DNA of 8,622 bases from Methylovirgula sp. (GCA_025356505.1 JANXSV010000023.1:1-8622), one strand, 5' to 3'; counted from the first letter of the stretch, positions 1 through 7,096 are shown. Notes: a model not told the origin generated them from the sequence alone. A program made the numbers and translations.

Positions 1-367
1 TCGAGCAAAGGGCGTTCCGCTGGGACAGATGATTGTGAGCGGCGGCGCAGCATTGAGCCCATTGGTGCGGCAGATTTTGGCGGACGGCACAGGATTGGAA
101 GTCGGAGTGGCTACCACGCAAGAGCCAGTTTTGCTCGGCTCAGCCATTCTAGGCTGCGTGGCCGGTAAAGGGTTTGGTTCAATGTCTGAGGCCATGGCCA
201 AAATGTCCCGAATCGGAGACGTTTGCAGCCCCAATACAGGGCGTATAAAAGCTTTCCACGCGGCGAAATTCAAAATCTACGGCGACTTGCAGGACGTCGA
301 TCGATCAAGCCGGGCGATTATGGCAGCAGCAGATAGTTTGGCAGACGATGCGGTTTTGGACAAGTGA
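1..367 (+). CDS. FGGY-family pentulose kinase (ribulokinase-like), C-terminal fragment
   Basis: This is the last 121 codons of a sugar kinase; the frame is open back to position 2, so the start lies outside the window, and TGA at 365-367 ends it. FGGY kinases transfer phosphate from ATP to a cytoplasmic sugar or polyol. The visible part is the C-terminal actin-like ATPase domain. The stretch IVSGGAALSPLVRQILAD (from position 32) is the adenosine-binding GG-A-SP-RQ-ADxxG signature of the family. It is followed by EPVLLGSAILG and an SEAMAKMS segment, then a P-rich turn and a KFKIYGDLQ tail, a pattern I associate with the D-ribulokinase/pentulose-kinase branch rather than glycerol or xylulose kinases. 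The exact sugar cannot be read from this fragment. The gene converges on the minus-strand catabolic operon and shows no functional link to it. Confidence 0.88.
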   Translation, partial: RAKGVPLGQMIVSGGAALSPLVRQILADGTGLEVGVATTQEPVLLGSAILGCVAGKGFGSMSEAMAKMSRIGDVCSPNTGRIKAFHAAKFKIYGDLQDVDRSSRAIMAAADSLADDAVLDK

Positions 368-405
368 ACTAATGTCGACTTTGTCTTGCTTTGATGTGCC
401 GTAGT

Positions 406-435
406 GGCGCGTTGAGGCGGGCGGCAAACTGCGCC
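406..435. terminator. Possible 3' stem-loop of the kinase gene (weak)
   Basis: GGCGCGTT (406-413) can pair with AACTGCGCC (427-435), giving eight base pairs with one bulged T at 430. It lies about 40 bases after the kinase stop. There is no T-run downstream on either strand, so it is at best a Rho-type or mRNA-end structure and could be chance in GC-rich DNA. Confidence 0.25.
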
Positions 436-639
436 GATAATAGTCTGCTGCGATCAGATTAGCTCAAAACGTATCCGGTAGCTTCGAGATTGCGCGCTAG
501 CTCGCGGGCTCTAAGCCATGCGAATGATTGACTGCGTCCACCAGCCTTCCGAAACGCTGACGCAAACCCGCTCGCCTGCTGCCCTAGAGCCTGACGAAAC
601 GGATCTGTCGGATGCGTTAGCCTGGGACTGAACGGTTGC

Positions 640-664
640 GCGCGTTTCCTATCCAAACACGCGC
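640..664 (-). terminator. Stem-loop directly after the last gene of the operon
   Basis: GCGCGTTT (640-647) pairs with AAcACGCGC (656-664), forming eight base pairs with one bulged C (658) and an eight-base loop. On the minus strand it begins one base after the TAA stop of the BKACE gene, where an operon-end structure would be expected. No T-run follows, so classical intrinsic termination is not supported; 3'-end protection or Rho-assisted termination is more likely. Confidence 0.4.
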
Positions 665-665
665 C

Positions 666-1511
666 TTAGTTCGCCCTCGGCCGCAAGCCTAAAATCGCGC
701 GCGCTTGCTGCCATGTGGCCACAGGCCGCCCATGGCGGTAGCAAATTTCGACCGCGCGCTTTACGAGTGCCGCATTTGAGCGTGCGAGCGTGGATTTGTC
801 GATCCGCACATTGTCTTCCATCCCGGTTCTGGTGTGCCCGCCTTTGGCGATGGCCCATTCGTTCATGACGATTTGCGCTGGGCCAATTCCGGCTGCGCAC
901 CACACAGCATCGGGCGACAGCCGCTTCAAAGTCTCGATGTAAAAGTCGAGAATTTTCTCGTCGGCTGGCATGGCATTTTTGACGCCCATAACAAATTGGA
1001 CATAGAGAGGCCCCTTCAGGCGCCCGTCTTGCTGCATTTTGGTTGCCTGCACAACATGACTGAGGTCAAAGGCTTCGATTTCAGGTTTCACATCAAATTT
1101 CAGCATTTCGGACGCAAGCCAATCCACCAAATCCGGCGGATTTTCATAGACTCTTGTCGGAAAATTGTTTGAACCCACCGAGAGCGAGGCCATGTCCGGG
1201 CATAGGGGCAACATGCCTCCCCGCACCTGTCCTGCACCTGAGCGTCCGCCCGTTGAAAGTTGCACGATCATGCCGGGACAGTGTTTTTCGAGCCCCGCTT
1301 TCAACTCTGCAAAGCGGTCAGGGTCAGAGGTCGGGTTTCCATCGTCATCGCGCACATGACAATGCGCGATTGTGGCGCCGGCCTCAAACGCCTCGTGAGT
1401 GCTTTCTATTTGCTCGGCAAGAGTAATCGGCACAGCCGGATTGTTCTGTTTTGTCGGCAAAGAACCGGTTATCGCAACGCAGATAATGCAGGGATTTTGG
1501 TCAGTTTGCAT
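666..1511 (-). CDS. Beta-keto acid cleavage enzyme (BKACE, DUF849; 3-keto-5-aminohexanoate cleavage-like)
   Basis: A full-length 281-residue BKACE TIM-barrel protein. The characterised family member Kce converts a beta-keto acid plus acetyl-CoA into acetoacetate plus a new acyl-CoA, using a bound divalent metal, in the cytoplasm. Family features are visible: the N-terminal AITGSLPTKQNNPAVPIT strand-loop; metal ligands H50 and H52 in AHCHVR; S86 in QLSTGGRSG; the PEIEAFD segment near 143-149; and R228-T-G-M-E232-D233-N, where E232 is the third expected metal ligand and R228/D233 match catalytic residues of Kce. Length is normal for the family. The ATG lies three bases after the aldehyde dehydrogenase stop with no Shine-Dalgarno sequence, so translation probably depends on re-initiation. 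Substrate is not readable: family members act on 3-keto-5-aminohexanoate, dehydrocarnitine and other keto acids. The upstream SDR and ALDH suggest that its keto acid is made by oxidation of an alcohol. Confidence 0.94.
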   Translation of the reverse strand: MQTDQNPCIICVAITGSLPTKQNNPAVPITLAEQIESTHEAFEAGATIAHCHVRDDDGNPTSDPDRFAELKAGLEKHCPGMIVQLSTGGRSGAGQVRGGMLPLCPDMASLSVGSNNFPTRVYENPPDLVDWLASEMLKFDVKPEIEAFDLSHVVQATKMQQDGRLKGPLYVQFVMGVKNAMPADEKILDFYIETLKRLSPDAVWCAAGIGPAQIVMNEWAIAKGGHTRTGMEDNVRIDKSTLARSNAALVKRAVEICYRHGRPVATWQQARAILGLRPRAN

Positions 1512-1514
1512 GTT

Positions 1515-2960
1515 TCAAAACGGATAGTGTTGGTGTGGATCTTCGATGGTAATCCATCGAAGCACGGTGAATTCATGAATCGCAGCGGCACCGCCAAAGC
1601 GACCATAGCCGCTGGACTTGACACCGCCGAAGGGCATCTGTGCTTCATCACCTACAGTGGGGCCATTGATGTGGCAAATGCCCGATTCAATGCGGGCCGC
1701 AACATCCATGGCGCGTTTGATATCGCGGCTGAAAACGGCGGCGGACAGGCCATATTCGGTATCGTTGGCGACGCGGATGGCTTCCTCATCCCCGGACACG
1801 CGGATGATCGGTTTGACCGGACCAAACGACTCTTCGGTGTAAATGCGCATAGTGTCATTGACGCCATCGAGGACTGTGGCCTCGACAATCGAGCCGGTGC
1901 GTTTGCCGCCAGCGGTTAGTTTTGCGCCCTTAGCCACGGCGTCACTGATGAGCGCATCCATTTTCACGGCGGCTTCCTCAGTGACCAAAGACCCGAGCAC
2001 AACCTTGTCCCTGGGGTTTCCGGCAGGAAGTTTTGAGGCGCGGGCCGCAAGTTTCGATGCAAATTCATCGGCGATTTTGTCATCGACAATGATGCGCTCG
2101 GTGGACATGCAAATCTGACCCTGATTCATGAACGCGCCAAAAATGGCGGCATTTACGGCAGCGTCGATATCGGCATCATCAAGCACGAGCAGAGGGGCTT
2201 TCCCGCCAAGTTCGAGCAGAGCGGGCTTCAACTCTTCAGCGGCCAGCCTGGCGATGATTTTGCCAACATGGGTCGAACCGGTGAAGTTGATGTGCCTCAC
2301 GGCAGGGTGCGCCACCAGCGCTTTCACCACCGCGCTTGCATCGGCGGGAGCGTTGGTGACGACGTTCAACACGCCCTTTGGCAAACCTGCGTCGGCAAAA
2401 CATTGCCCGATCAGGCGGTGGGTTGCCGGGCACATTTCCGAGGCCTTGAGCACGACTGTATTGCCACAAGCAATTGCCATCGCCACGGCACGTACGCCCA
2501 GAATAACCGGTGCGTTCCAAGGTGCCATCCCGAAGCAGACGCCGCGCGCCTGCCGCATCCCCATGGCCAGCGAGCCAGGTTTGTTTGCCGGAATGATATC
2601 CCCCGTGATCTGCGTGGTCATCGAGGCAGCTTCGCGGATCATATTTGCCGCAAGATAGACATTGAACCCGGCCCACGGCCCGGTGGAACCGGTTTCCTTG
2701 ATCATTAAAGCGATAAAATCGGGAGTTTTCGCATCGAAAATGTCTGCGGCCTTGTTCATTATCGCGCGACGCGCAGAGGGGCTGGTCTTGGACCATCCGG
2801 GAAATGCCGCAGCGCAGGAATCGGCCGCGGCGACGGCGTCGCTTACGCTTGAAGCTGGTGCGCGTGTCGCAAGTTCCTTCGTTACGGGGTCATGACGGTC
2901 AAAGGTTGCGCCGCCTTGCGCGAAGCGCTCTTCGCCGTCAATCAACATTGAAATTTCCAT
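1515..2960 (-). CDS. NAD(P)+-dependent aldehyde dehydrogenase, vanillin/salicylaldehyde dehydrogenase-like
   Basis: A complete 481-residue class-I-type ALDH that should oxidise an aldehyde to a carboxylate in the cytoplasm. All key residues are present: oxyanion N149 in APWNAPV, cofactor-binding K172 in VLKASE, the NFTGSTHVG loop (225-233), general base E250 in LELGGKAP, nucleophile C284 in NQGQICMST, and the ESFGPV segment. The C-terminal part (HINGPTVGDEAQMPFGGVKSSGYGRFGG, given here only as landmarks: HINGPT, DEAQMPFGG, SGYGRFGG) and the ending in HYPF resemble vanillin, salicylaldehyde and benzaldehyde dehydrogenases. The frame is open to 3035, but I chose the ATG at 2960 because MEISMLIDGEER is the usual N-terminus and a GGGGAGA ribosome site (2968-2974) sits ahead of it. 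It lies 19 bases after the SDR gene and three bases before BKACE, so it probably oxidises the aldehyde made by the SDR. Exact substrate is inferred only. Confidence 0.94.
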   Translation of the reverse strand: MEISMLIDGEERFAQGGATFDRHDPVTKELATRAPASSVSDAVAAADSCAAAFPGWSKTSPSARRAIMNKAADIFDAKTPDFIALMIKETGSTGPWAGFNVYLAANMIREAASMTTQITGDIIPANKPGSLAMGMRQARGVCFGMAPWNAPVILGVRAVAMAIACGNTVVLKASEMCPATHRLIGQCFADAGLPKGVLNVVTNAPADASAVVKALVAHPAVRHINFTGSTHVGKIIARLAAEELKPALLELGGKAPLLVLDDADIDAAVNAAIFGAFMNQGQICMSTERIIVDDKIADEFASKLAARASKLPAGNPRDKVVLGSLVTEEAAVKMDALISDAVAKGAKLTAGGKRTGSIVEATVLDGVNDTMRIYTEESFGPVKPIIRVSGDEEAIRVANDTEYGLSAAVFSRDIKRAMDVAARIESGICHINGPTVGDEAQMPFGGVKSSGYGRFGGAAAIHEFTVLRWITIEDPHQHYPF

Positions 2961-2967
2961 GTTCTTC

Positions 2968-2974
2968 TCTCCCC
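2968..2974 (-). promoter_or_regulatory. Ribosome binding site of the aldehyde dehydrogenase gene
   Basis: On the minus strand GGGGAGA lies seven bases before the ATG at 2960. It decides this start over the longer open frame reaching 3035, whose extra 25 residues would overlap the SDR gene and do not look like an ALDH N-terminus. Confidence 0.7.
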
Positions 2975-2979
2975 GTATC

Positions 2980-3771
2980 TTATGAATTGAAACCGAAAAC
3001 CTGGGCGTTGACCGAGGCCTCCAAGCCACCGTCATTGGCTATATTTGCACCATTTATCCAGCGGGCGCCGTCAGAACATAAAAACAAAATCGTAGGTGCA
3101 ATATCCTGCGAATTTCCGGCGCGACCTGTGCGGGCGATGTCGTCATTGACACGCACATCGCCCAGCACCTCGCGAAATTGTTTCAAAATGGGAGTTTCAA
3201 CCGGGCCGGGGCTGACAGCATTGACGCGAATACCGCGACTTTTGAATTTGTCCTCGTGCGCGGCGCGCATGGTCCACAGCAGCAGCAATTCTTTTGAAAA
3301 CGGGTAGCCCACTTCATTTTTAACGTCATGCTCGGCAACAACTCTGGCAACATCGGGAAAGCCCTCGATGCTGATTATCGCTTTGACCTTTTCAACATTC
3401 GCGCGCCAGCCAAATCCGGCAATCGAGGCCACATTTACGATCGAGCCGCCTTCGCGTATTTTGGGCGCCAATGCCTCGGAAAGGGCGCGCAGGCCGAAAA
3501 AATTAACCGCTAAAGTCGGCACTGCGCCACTCTTTCCCGATAATCCGGCGACGTTGCAGAGGGCATCGATGCGCGACGGGATTTGCGCGACAACAGCGGC
3601 AACACCCTGCGGCGTTGAAATATCGCCCGTGATGAACTGCCCGATCTCATGCGTGGGCTTGTTGACGTCGATGCCGATCACCTCGGCCCCCATGCCCGCA
3701 GCAAGCTCCGCAGTGCGCAGCCCAATTCCCGATGCCACGCCGGTAATAACGATCGTTTTCGCGAAAATCAT
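2980..3771 (-). CDS. Short-chain alcohol dehydrogenase, coniferyl-alcohol-dehydrogenase-like SDR
   Basis: A 263-residue classical SDR with a Rossmann fold. It shows the TGVASGIG nucleotide motif (10-17), acidic D35 at the end of the second strand (which favours NAD over NADP), the DALCNVAG segment (69-76), N90, S116 in NVASIAGFGW, and Y156-PFS-K160 as catalytic Tyr/Lys. The later NAVSPGPVETPIL and FLCSDGARWINGANI segments match the SDR branch usually annotated as coniferyl-alcohol dehydrogenase or 3-alpha-hydroxysteroid-dehydrogenase-like. It should oxidise an alcohol to an aldehyde or ketone. The frame is open upstream to 4029 inside the permease gene. The ATG at 3771 is preferred because MIFAKTIVITG is the family's N-terminus, a GGGGGACGAG site precedes it, and it overlaps the permease stop as ATGA. 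Its placement before an aldehyde dehydrogenase supports a primary-alcohol substrate. The coniferyl-alcohol label is broad and should not be taken literally. Confidence 0.88.
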   Translation of the reverse strand: MIFAKTIVITGVASGIGLRTAELAAGMGAEVIGIDVNKPTHEIGQFITGDISTPQGVAAVVAQIPSRIDALCNVAGLSGKSGAVPTLAVNFFGLRALSEALAPKIREGGSIVNVASIAGFGWRANVEKVKAIISIEGFPDVARVVAEHDVKNEVGYPFSKELLLLWTMRAAHEDKFKSRGIRVNAVSPGPVETPILKQFREVLGDVRVNDDIARTGRAGNSQDIAPTILFLCSDGARWINGANIANDGGLEASVNAQVFGFNS

Positions 3772-4769
3772 GTCTCGTCCCCCGTAATTCTTAATTTGTA
3801 CCCGATCGGCAAAAGTGTGATGCCGAAACGCTGTTCGACAGCGCCCCAAATGCCCTTGGGAAAATAAAGCGAGAAAATCACGGCAGCTAAGCCCAACCCG
3901 ATGAGATACCAGACGCCGGTGGCACCGAACCATGTTTCGATGATGAAAAACAGCACAGCGCCAAGGATTGCGCCTTCGAATTTTCCGATGCCACCAACCA
4001 GCACCATAAAAATCATATAGGCTGTCCACTGCACGCTAAAATAGGTTTTGGGCTGGAAAGTCAGGGCTGTGCAGAGCCAGAGTGCGCCCGCAAGACCAAT
4101 CCCGAAAGCCGCCAGAACAAAGAGCTTGCGCTTGGTTTTAATGACATCGACACCAACCGAAGTTGCCGCAACTTCATTATCCCGGATGGCCTGAATTGCG
4201 GCTCCAGTTTTGCTGCGGAGCAGGGCGTATAAAATGCCCAGAAGCATAAGCATAGACCCCATTGCCACGAGGTAGATTGCGATACGACGATTATCCGCCG
4301 CGTAGGCATTCATCGAGATGAGCGATGTGCCGGTTTCCCCCTGTACCAACCCATCGAGATTGACCAGCAGATGGGTGAAGGCCGAAAGAACCCACATGCC
4401 AATCGCGAATTCTCCACCCTTCAGGTAGAGCATGATGAAGGAAAGCAGCCACGCGATTGCGGCAACGATAATTGCCGCTACAAAAATCGCTAGGAACGGG
4501 CTCAGGCCGAAATCAGCGATGCGGATGGTGACATAGGCTCCAAGCCCGAAAAACATCTGCTGACCTATCGAGACAAGCCCGCCATATCCGGCGAGCGCAT
4601 TCCACATGGCTGCCAGCATGATGTAAATGAACAAAGCAGTCAGCCGGTCCAGTGAACCGGCTTTCAGCACAAGGGGGGCCACCCCAAATAGAGCTACCAC
4701 AATGGCGATGCCGGTGAGGCCGAGGCGCGAAGCCGGGGTCCATCTTTCAATAGCGTAAGGTTTCGTCAT
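3768..4769 (-). CDS. Branched-chain amino acid-type ABC transporter permease, LivM family
   Basis: A 333-residue inner-membrane permease that should pair with the LivH-type protein to form the translocation channel. It has about eight or more hydrophobic segments, beginning with GLTGIAIVVALFGVAPLV. The LivM landmarks are LAGYGGLVSIGQQMFFGLGAY, given here as GYGGLVSIGQ plus FGLGAY; the ATPase-contacting loop IRDNEVAATSVGVD; and late GGIGKFEGAILGA. A start at 4790 is possible, but I chose the ATG at 4769: it forms an ATGA overlap with the LivH stop and has a GAGGGCGAGG site just ahead, whereas 4790 would run 25 bases into LivH. Its own stop overlaps the SDR start in the same way, which ties transport directly to the catabolic enzymes. 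The solute is unlikely to be leucine, given the attached enzymes. Confidence 0.94.
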   Translation of the reverse strand: MTKPYAIERWTPASRLGLTGIAIVVALFGVAPLVLKAGSLDRLTALFIYIMLAAMWNALAGYGGLVSIGQQMFFGLGAYVTIRIADFGLSPFLAIFVAAIIVAAIAWLLSFIMLYLKGGEFAIGMWVLSAFTHLLVNLDGLVQGETGTSLISMNAYAADNRRIAIYLVAMGSMLMLLGILYALLRSKTGAAIQAIRDNEVAATSVGVDVIKTKRKLFVLAAFGIGLAGALWLCTALTFQPKTYFSVQWTAYMIFMVLVGGIGKFEGAILGAVLFFIIETWFGATGVWYLIGLGLAAVIFSLYFPKGIWGAVEQRFGITLLPIGYKLRITGDET

Positions 4770-5653
4770 GCCCTCGCCCTCGTCAACCAAGCCGACACAA
4801 AGGCACGCCCCCTCAAAAGTCGCACGAATAAAATAGCGAGGAAGGCGAGATGCCCGCCGAGCAGGAACCCTTGCGGGTGGATAGATGCGCCAAGCGTCTG
4901 TGCGACGGCAAGAACGATACCGCCCAGCAGCGTGCCCCAGAGCGAGCCGAGCCCGCCAATGACCGTGGCCTCAAACGCCGCGAGCAGTTGCATGCCTCCT
5001 GAATAGGGCTCGAAAGTGACCCTCATGCCCAAGAACGCACCTGCCAAGGCCACGGTTGCCAGAGCAATTGCGGCTGCCGCAGCGCTTGCACGTTTGGCAT
5101 CTATGCCCACCAAACCGGCAGTGTCCGGATCCATGGCGGTGGCGCGGATCGAGCGGCCAAGCTGGGTCTTTTTCAAGAAGAGTTGCAAGGCCGCAATAAT
5201 CACAACCACTGTCGCCAGAGTGAGGATTTGAAGTTTTCCTACCATAAAGCCGCCGGGCAATTCATAGGCATCCCAAGAAAGATCACCGATGTACGGGGCA
5301 AGCGAGCGTGTGTCCGCGCCAAAACGCTGGAACATTAGATTGTCGAGCAATATAGCCAAGCCGAATGTTGTGAGTACGGGCAGCAGCTCGCCGCCACGGG
5401 CAGACCGGTCGAGAATATAGCGCTGCAAGATCCAGCCAAGGGCAGCCATAACAGGGACAACGATTAGCAAACCCAAGAAAGGATTAATGCCAAATTTGCT
5501 CGCCAGCACAAACAGCAGATAGGAGCTTAGAACCGCCAGCGAGCCGTGCGCCAGATTGATGATCCGCATGACCGAAAACATAAAGGACAGCCCGACAGCG
5601 ATTAACGCGTAATTGCCGCCCAGAAATACCGCTTGCAGGAGGTTACTTGTCAT
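4766..5653 (-). CDS. Branched-chain amino acid-type ABC transporter permease, LivH family
   Basis: A 295-residue polytopic membrane protein, typical LivH length. The N-terminus LLQAVFLGGNYALIAVGLSF is the family's first membrane segment. MRIINLAHGSLAVLSSY corresponds to the conserved NxAHG motif. RATAMDPDTAGLVGID is the cytoplasmic loop that contacts the ATPases, and GGLGSLWGTLLGG is the C-terminal signature. Two starts are possible: ATG 5653, one base after the LivF TAA stop, or GTG 5665, which would overlap LivF by 11 bases. I prefer ATG because it begins MTSNLLQAVFLGG, directly at the first membrane helix, though neither has a strong ribosome site. The stop overlaps the LivM start (ATGA). 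Confidence 0.94.
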   Translation of the reverse strand: MTSNLLQAVFLGGNYALIAVGLSFMFSVMRIINLAHGSLAVLSSYLLFVLASKFGINPFLGLLIVVPVMAALGWILQRYILDRSARGGELLPVLTTFGLAILLDNLMFQRFGADTRSLAPYIGDLSWDAYELPGGFMVGKLQILTLATVVVIIAALQLFLKKTQLGRSIRATAMDPDTAGLVGIDAKRASAAAAAIALATVALAGAFLGMRVTFEPYSGGMQLLAAFEATVIGGLGSLWGTLLGGIVLAVAQTLGASIHPQGFLLGGHLAFLAILFVRLLRGRAFVSAWLTRARA

Positions 5654-5654
5654 T

Positions 5655-6365
5655 TTAGTGGCCACGTCCGCGATTGCCGAAATAGGCCTCGGTTATCTGC
5701 TCGCGGGTCACATCCTGTGTTTGTGCATCGAGAACGAACTGCCCTTCGAGCATACACACGATGCGGGTGGCGAAGTTCATCGCGCGCGAAAGATCCTGTT
5801 CAACAAGAACGAGCGTGGTTCCCGCCTTTGCGATTTCGAGAGAGGCATAGACAAGATCAACCGCTGCGGGCGAAAGACCGAGCGAAATTTCGTCGAGAAG
5901 CAGGATTTCCGGATTGCTCATTAAAGCCCGGCCAATCGCGGTTGCCTGTTGTTCGCCGCCCGAAAGCGTGCCCGTTTTGGCGTGCCGACGTTTGACCAGA
6001 TTGGGAAAGGCTTCAAATATTTTGGCAACCGTCCAGCCGCCTTTGCGCGCGGAGATGCCTCCCACAATAAGGTTTTCCTCGACGCTCATGTCCTGAAATA
6101 ATTTTCGCCCCTCGGGCACAAGCGAAATCCCTGCGGCCACCCGTTGGAAAGACTGCAGCGGGGTGATATCAGTTCCACTCACCATGATCCGCCCTGAAGC
6201 CGGCCGGTGCGCGCCCGCTATCGCGCGCAATAGTGTCGATTTGCCCGCGCCATTTGCCCCGACAAGAGCCAGAATTTCGGACTTCGCGATGCTGATGCTC
6301 ACGTGTTTAACAGCGCGCAACTGGCCGTGGCGTACATCCAGATTTTCGAGGGTGAGGTGGGTCAT
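5655..6365 (-). CDS. ABC transporter ATP-binding protein, LivF family
   Basis: A 236-residue cytoplasmic ATPase of the HAAT importer. It has Walker A GANGAGKST (36-44), the LivF-type VPEGRKLF segment (83-90) in place of a classic Q-loop, a canonical signature LSGGEQQ (134-140), Walker B ILLLDE with catalytic E159, and the LVEQDL segment where many other ABC proteins have an H-loop. The residue after the catalytic glutamate is I rather than the usual P (DEISLGL), a mild variation. Its ATG overlaps the LivG stop (ATGA) and it ends one base before LivH. It should dimerise with the LivG-type protein. Because its signature is intact and the partner's is not, it should supply the only standard signature to the two composite ATP sites. 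Confidence 0.95.
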   Translation of the reverse strand: MTHLTLENLDVRHGQLRAVKHVSISIAKSEILALVGANGAGKSTLLRAIAGAHRPASGRIMVSGTDITPLQSFQRVAAGISLVPEGRKLFQDMSVEENLIVGGISARKGGWTVAKIFEAFPNLVKRRHAKTGTLSGGEQQATAIGRALMSNPEILLLDEISLGLSPAAVDLVYASLEIAKAGTTLVLVEQDLSRAMNFATRIVCMLEGQFVLDAQTQDVTREQITEAYFGNRGRGH

Positions 6366-7096
6366 TCTGGCGTGCTTCCCAGATAGGCTTCGACCACGGC
6401 CTTGTCGCTCATCACTGAGGCCGGGTTCCCGTCAGCGATGATCTTTCCATCCGCCATGCATATAAGCCGCTTTGCCACTTGCAGCAGCACATGGACGATA
6501 TGCTCAATCCAGACAATGCTGATGCCCCTATGGATCAATTCGCGGATCGTCGCGACGAGTTCGCTCGCCTCGGCATCCGTCAGTCCGCCACCGATTTCAT
6601 CCAGCAAAAGCACTTTCGGCCGCGTTGCCAATGCCCGCGCCAGTTCAAGCCGTTTTCGGTCCAACAAACCTATGGCCTCAGCCTTTCGATTGGCAATGGG
6701 CACCATACCGCAGAGTTTTAGCGCATCATATGCAAGATCATATGCGGCTTCGCCTTGAAGAGCGGCACCGTGAGTGGCGGCGACGTAGGTATTTTCGAAT
6801 ACGGTCATGCCCAAGAAGGGGCGCGGGATTTGATGGGTCTTGGCCAGACCTCGGGAGCAGCGCTGCGCCGCTGGTGTTTTGGTAACTGTCTCACCGAGCA
6901 ATTCGATTGTGCCGCCATCCGGGGGGTACGCGCCCGAAAGCACATTCATCAATGTGGTTTTTCCGGCGCCGTTTGGCCCGACGATTCCGATAGCTTCGCC
7001 TTCCCTCACCGCGAAATCGACGCGGTCGAGCACAACCAGCGCGCCGAAGCGCTTGCTGATCTGTCTTGCGTCTAAGAGTGTCGCGGCGAGTTGCAT
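6362..7096 (-). CDS. ABC transporter ATP-binding protein, LivG family, with non-canonical signature motif
   Basis: A 244-residue ABC ATPase with Walker A GPNGAGKTT (40-48), Q-loop Q89 in KTHQIPRPF, Walker B VLLLDE with catalytic E167, and H199 in IEH as the H-loop. TVFENTYVAA and the AYLG ending are typical of LivG. The odd part is the signature: where LivG normally reads LSYGQQRRLE, this protein reads IGLLDRKRLE (142-151), so the conserved serine and glycine are lost while the following helix (RLELARALAT) is intact. I recall similar LLDRKRLELARAL sequences in other importers of this type, so it may be a real clade feature rather than decay. The ATG at 7096 has no clear ribosome site and follows a 198-base spacer after the binding-protein gene. 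Its TGA overlaps the LivF start. Confidence 0.92.
   Translation of the reverse strand: MQLAATLLDARQISKRFGALVVLDRVDFAVREGEAIGIVGPNGAGKTTLMNVLSGAYPPDGGTIELLGETVTKTPAAQRCSRGLAKTHQIPRPFLGMTVFENTYVAATHGAALQGEAAYDLAYDALKLCGMVPIANRKAEAIGLLDRKRLELARALATRPKVLLLDEIGGGLTDAEASELVATIRELIHRGISIVWIEHIVHVLLQVAKRLICMADGKIIADGNPASVMSDKAVVEAYLGSTPE

Larger units (their letters stand above)
368..665. other. Convergent intergenic region without a convincing gene
   Basis: About 300 bases separate the kinase stop from the BKACE stop. I find no tRNA-like cloverleaf, no insertion-sequence ends and no recognisable protein. A 65-codon minus-strand frame (656-459) exists but starts with TTG inside a stem-loop, has no Shine-Dalgarno sequence and has no recognisable domain. 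Two imperfect stem-loops near the flanking 3' ends (406-435 and 640-664) are the only structures I can support. Neither is followed by a T-run on either strand, so transcription may end here by Rho or by leaky termination. Confidence 0.6.

Noticed and set aside
1..367. The kinase as part of the same catabolic system
   Set aside because: It is on the opposite strand and convergent, and a pentulose kinase has no obvious place in an alcohol-aldehyde-keto acid pathway.
492..505. Near-palindrome GCGCGCTAGCTCGC in the convergent gap
   Set aside because: The centre is a GCTAGC palindrome with no loop, so it cannot form a good RNA hairpin, and it is distant from both gene ends. It may be chance in GC-rich DNA.
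459..656. A 65-codon minus-strand frame after BKACE
   Set aside because: It starts with TTG inside the 640-664 stem-loop, lacks a ribosome site and has no recognisable features. A real small gene cannot be fully excluded, but nothing supports it.
1260..1919. A 219-codon plus-strand open frame across the BKACE/ALDH junction
   Set aside because: It is antisense to two genes whose products carry full sets of catalytic motifs, and its translation has no recognisable domain. Long antisense frames are expected in GC-rich coding DNA.
2128..2658. A 176-codon plus-strand frame and an overlapping 186-codon minus-strand frame (2236-2796)
   Set aside because: Both are shadows of the aldehyde dehydrogenase, whose catalytic residues are encoded in the other minus-strand frame.
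3772..4029. N-terminal extension of the SDR by 86 codons
   Set aside because: It lies within the LivM coding sequence, is not SDR-like, and the ATG at 3771 begins exactly at the normal family N-terminus with an ATGA overlap.
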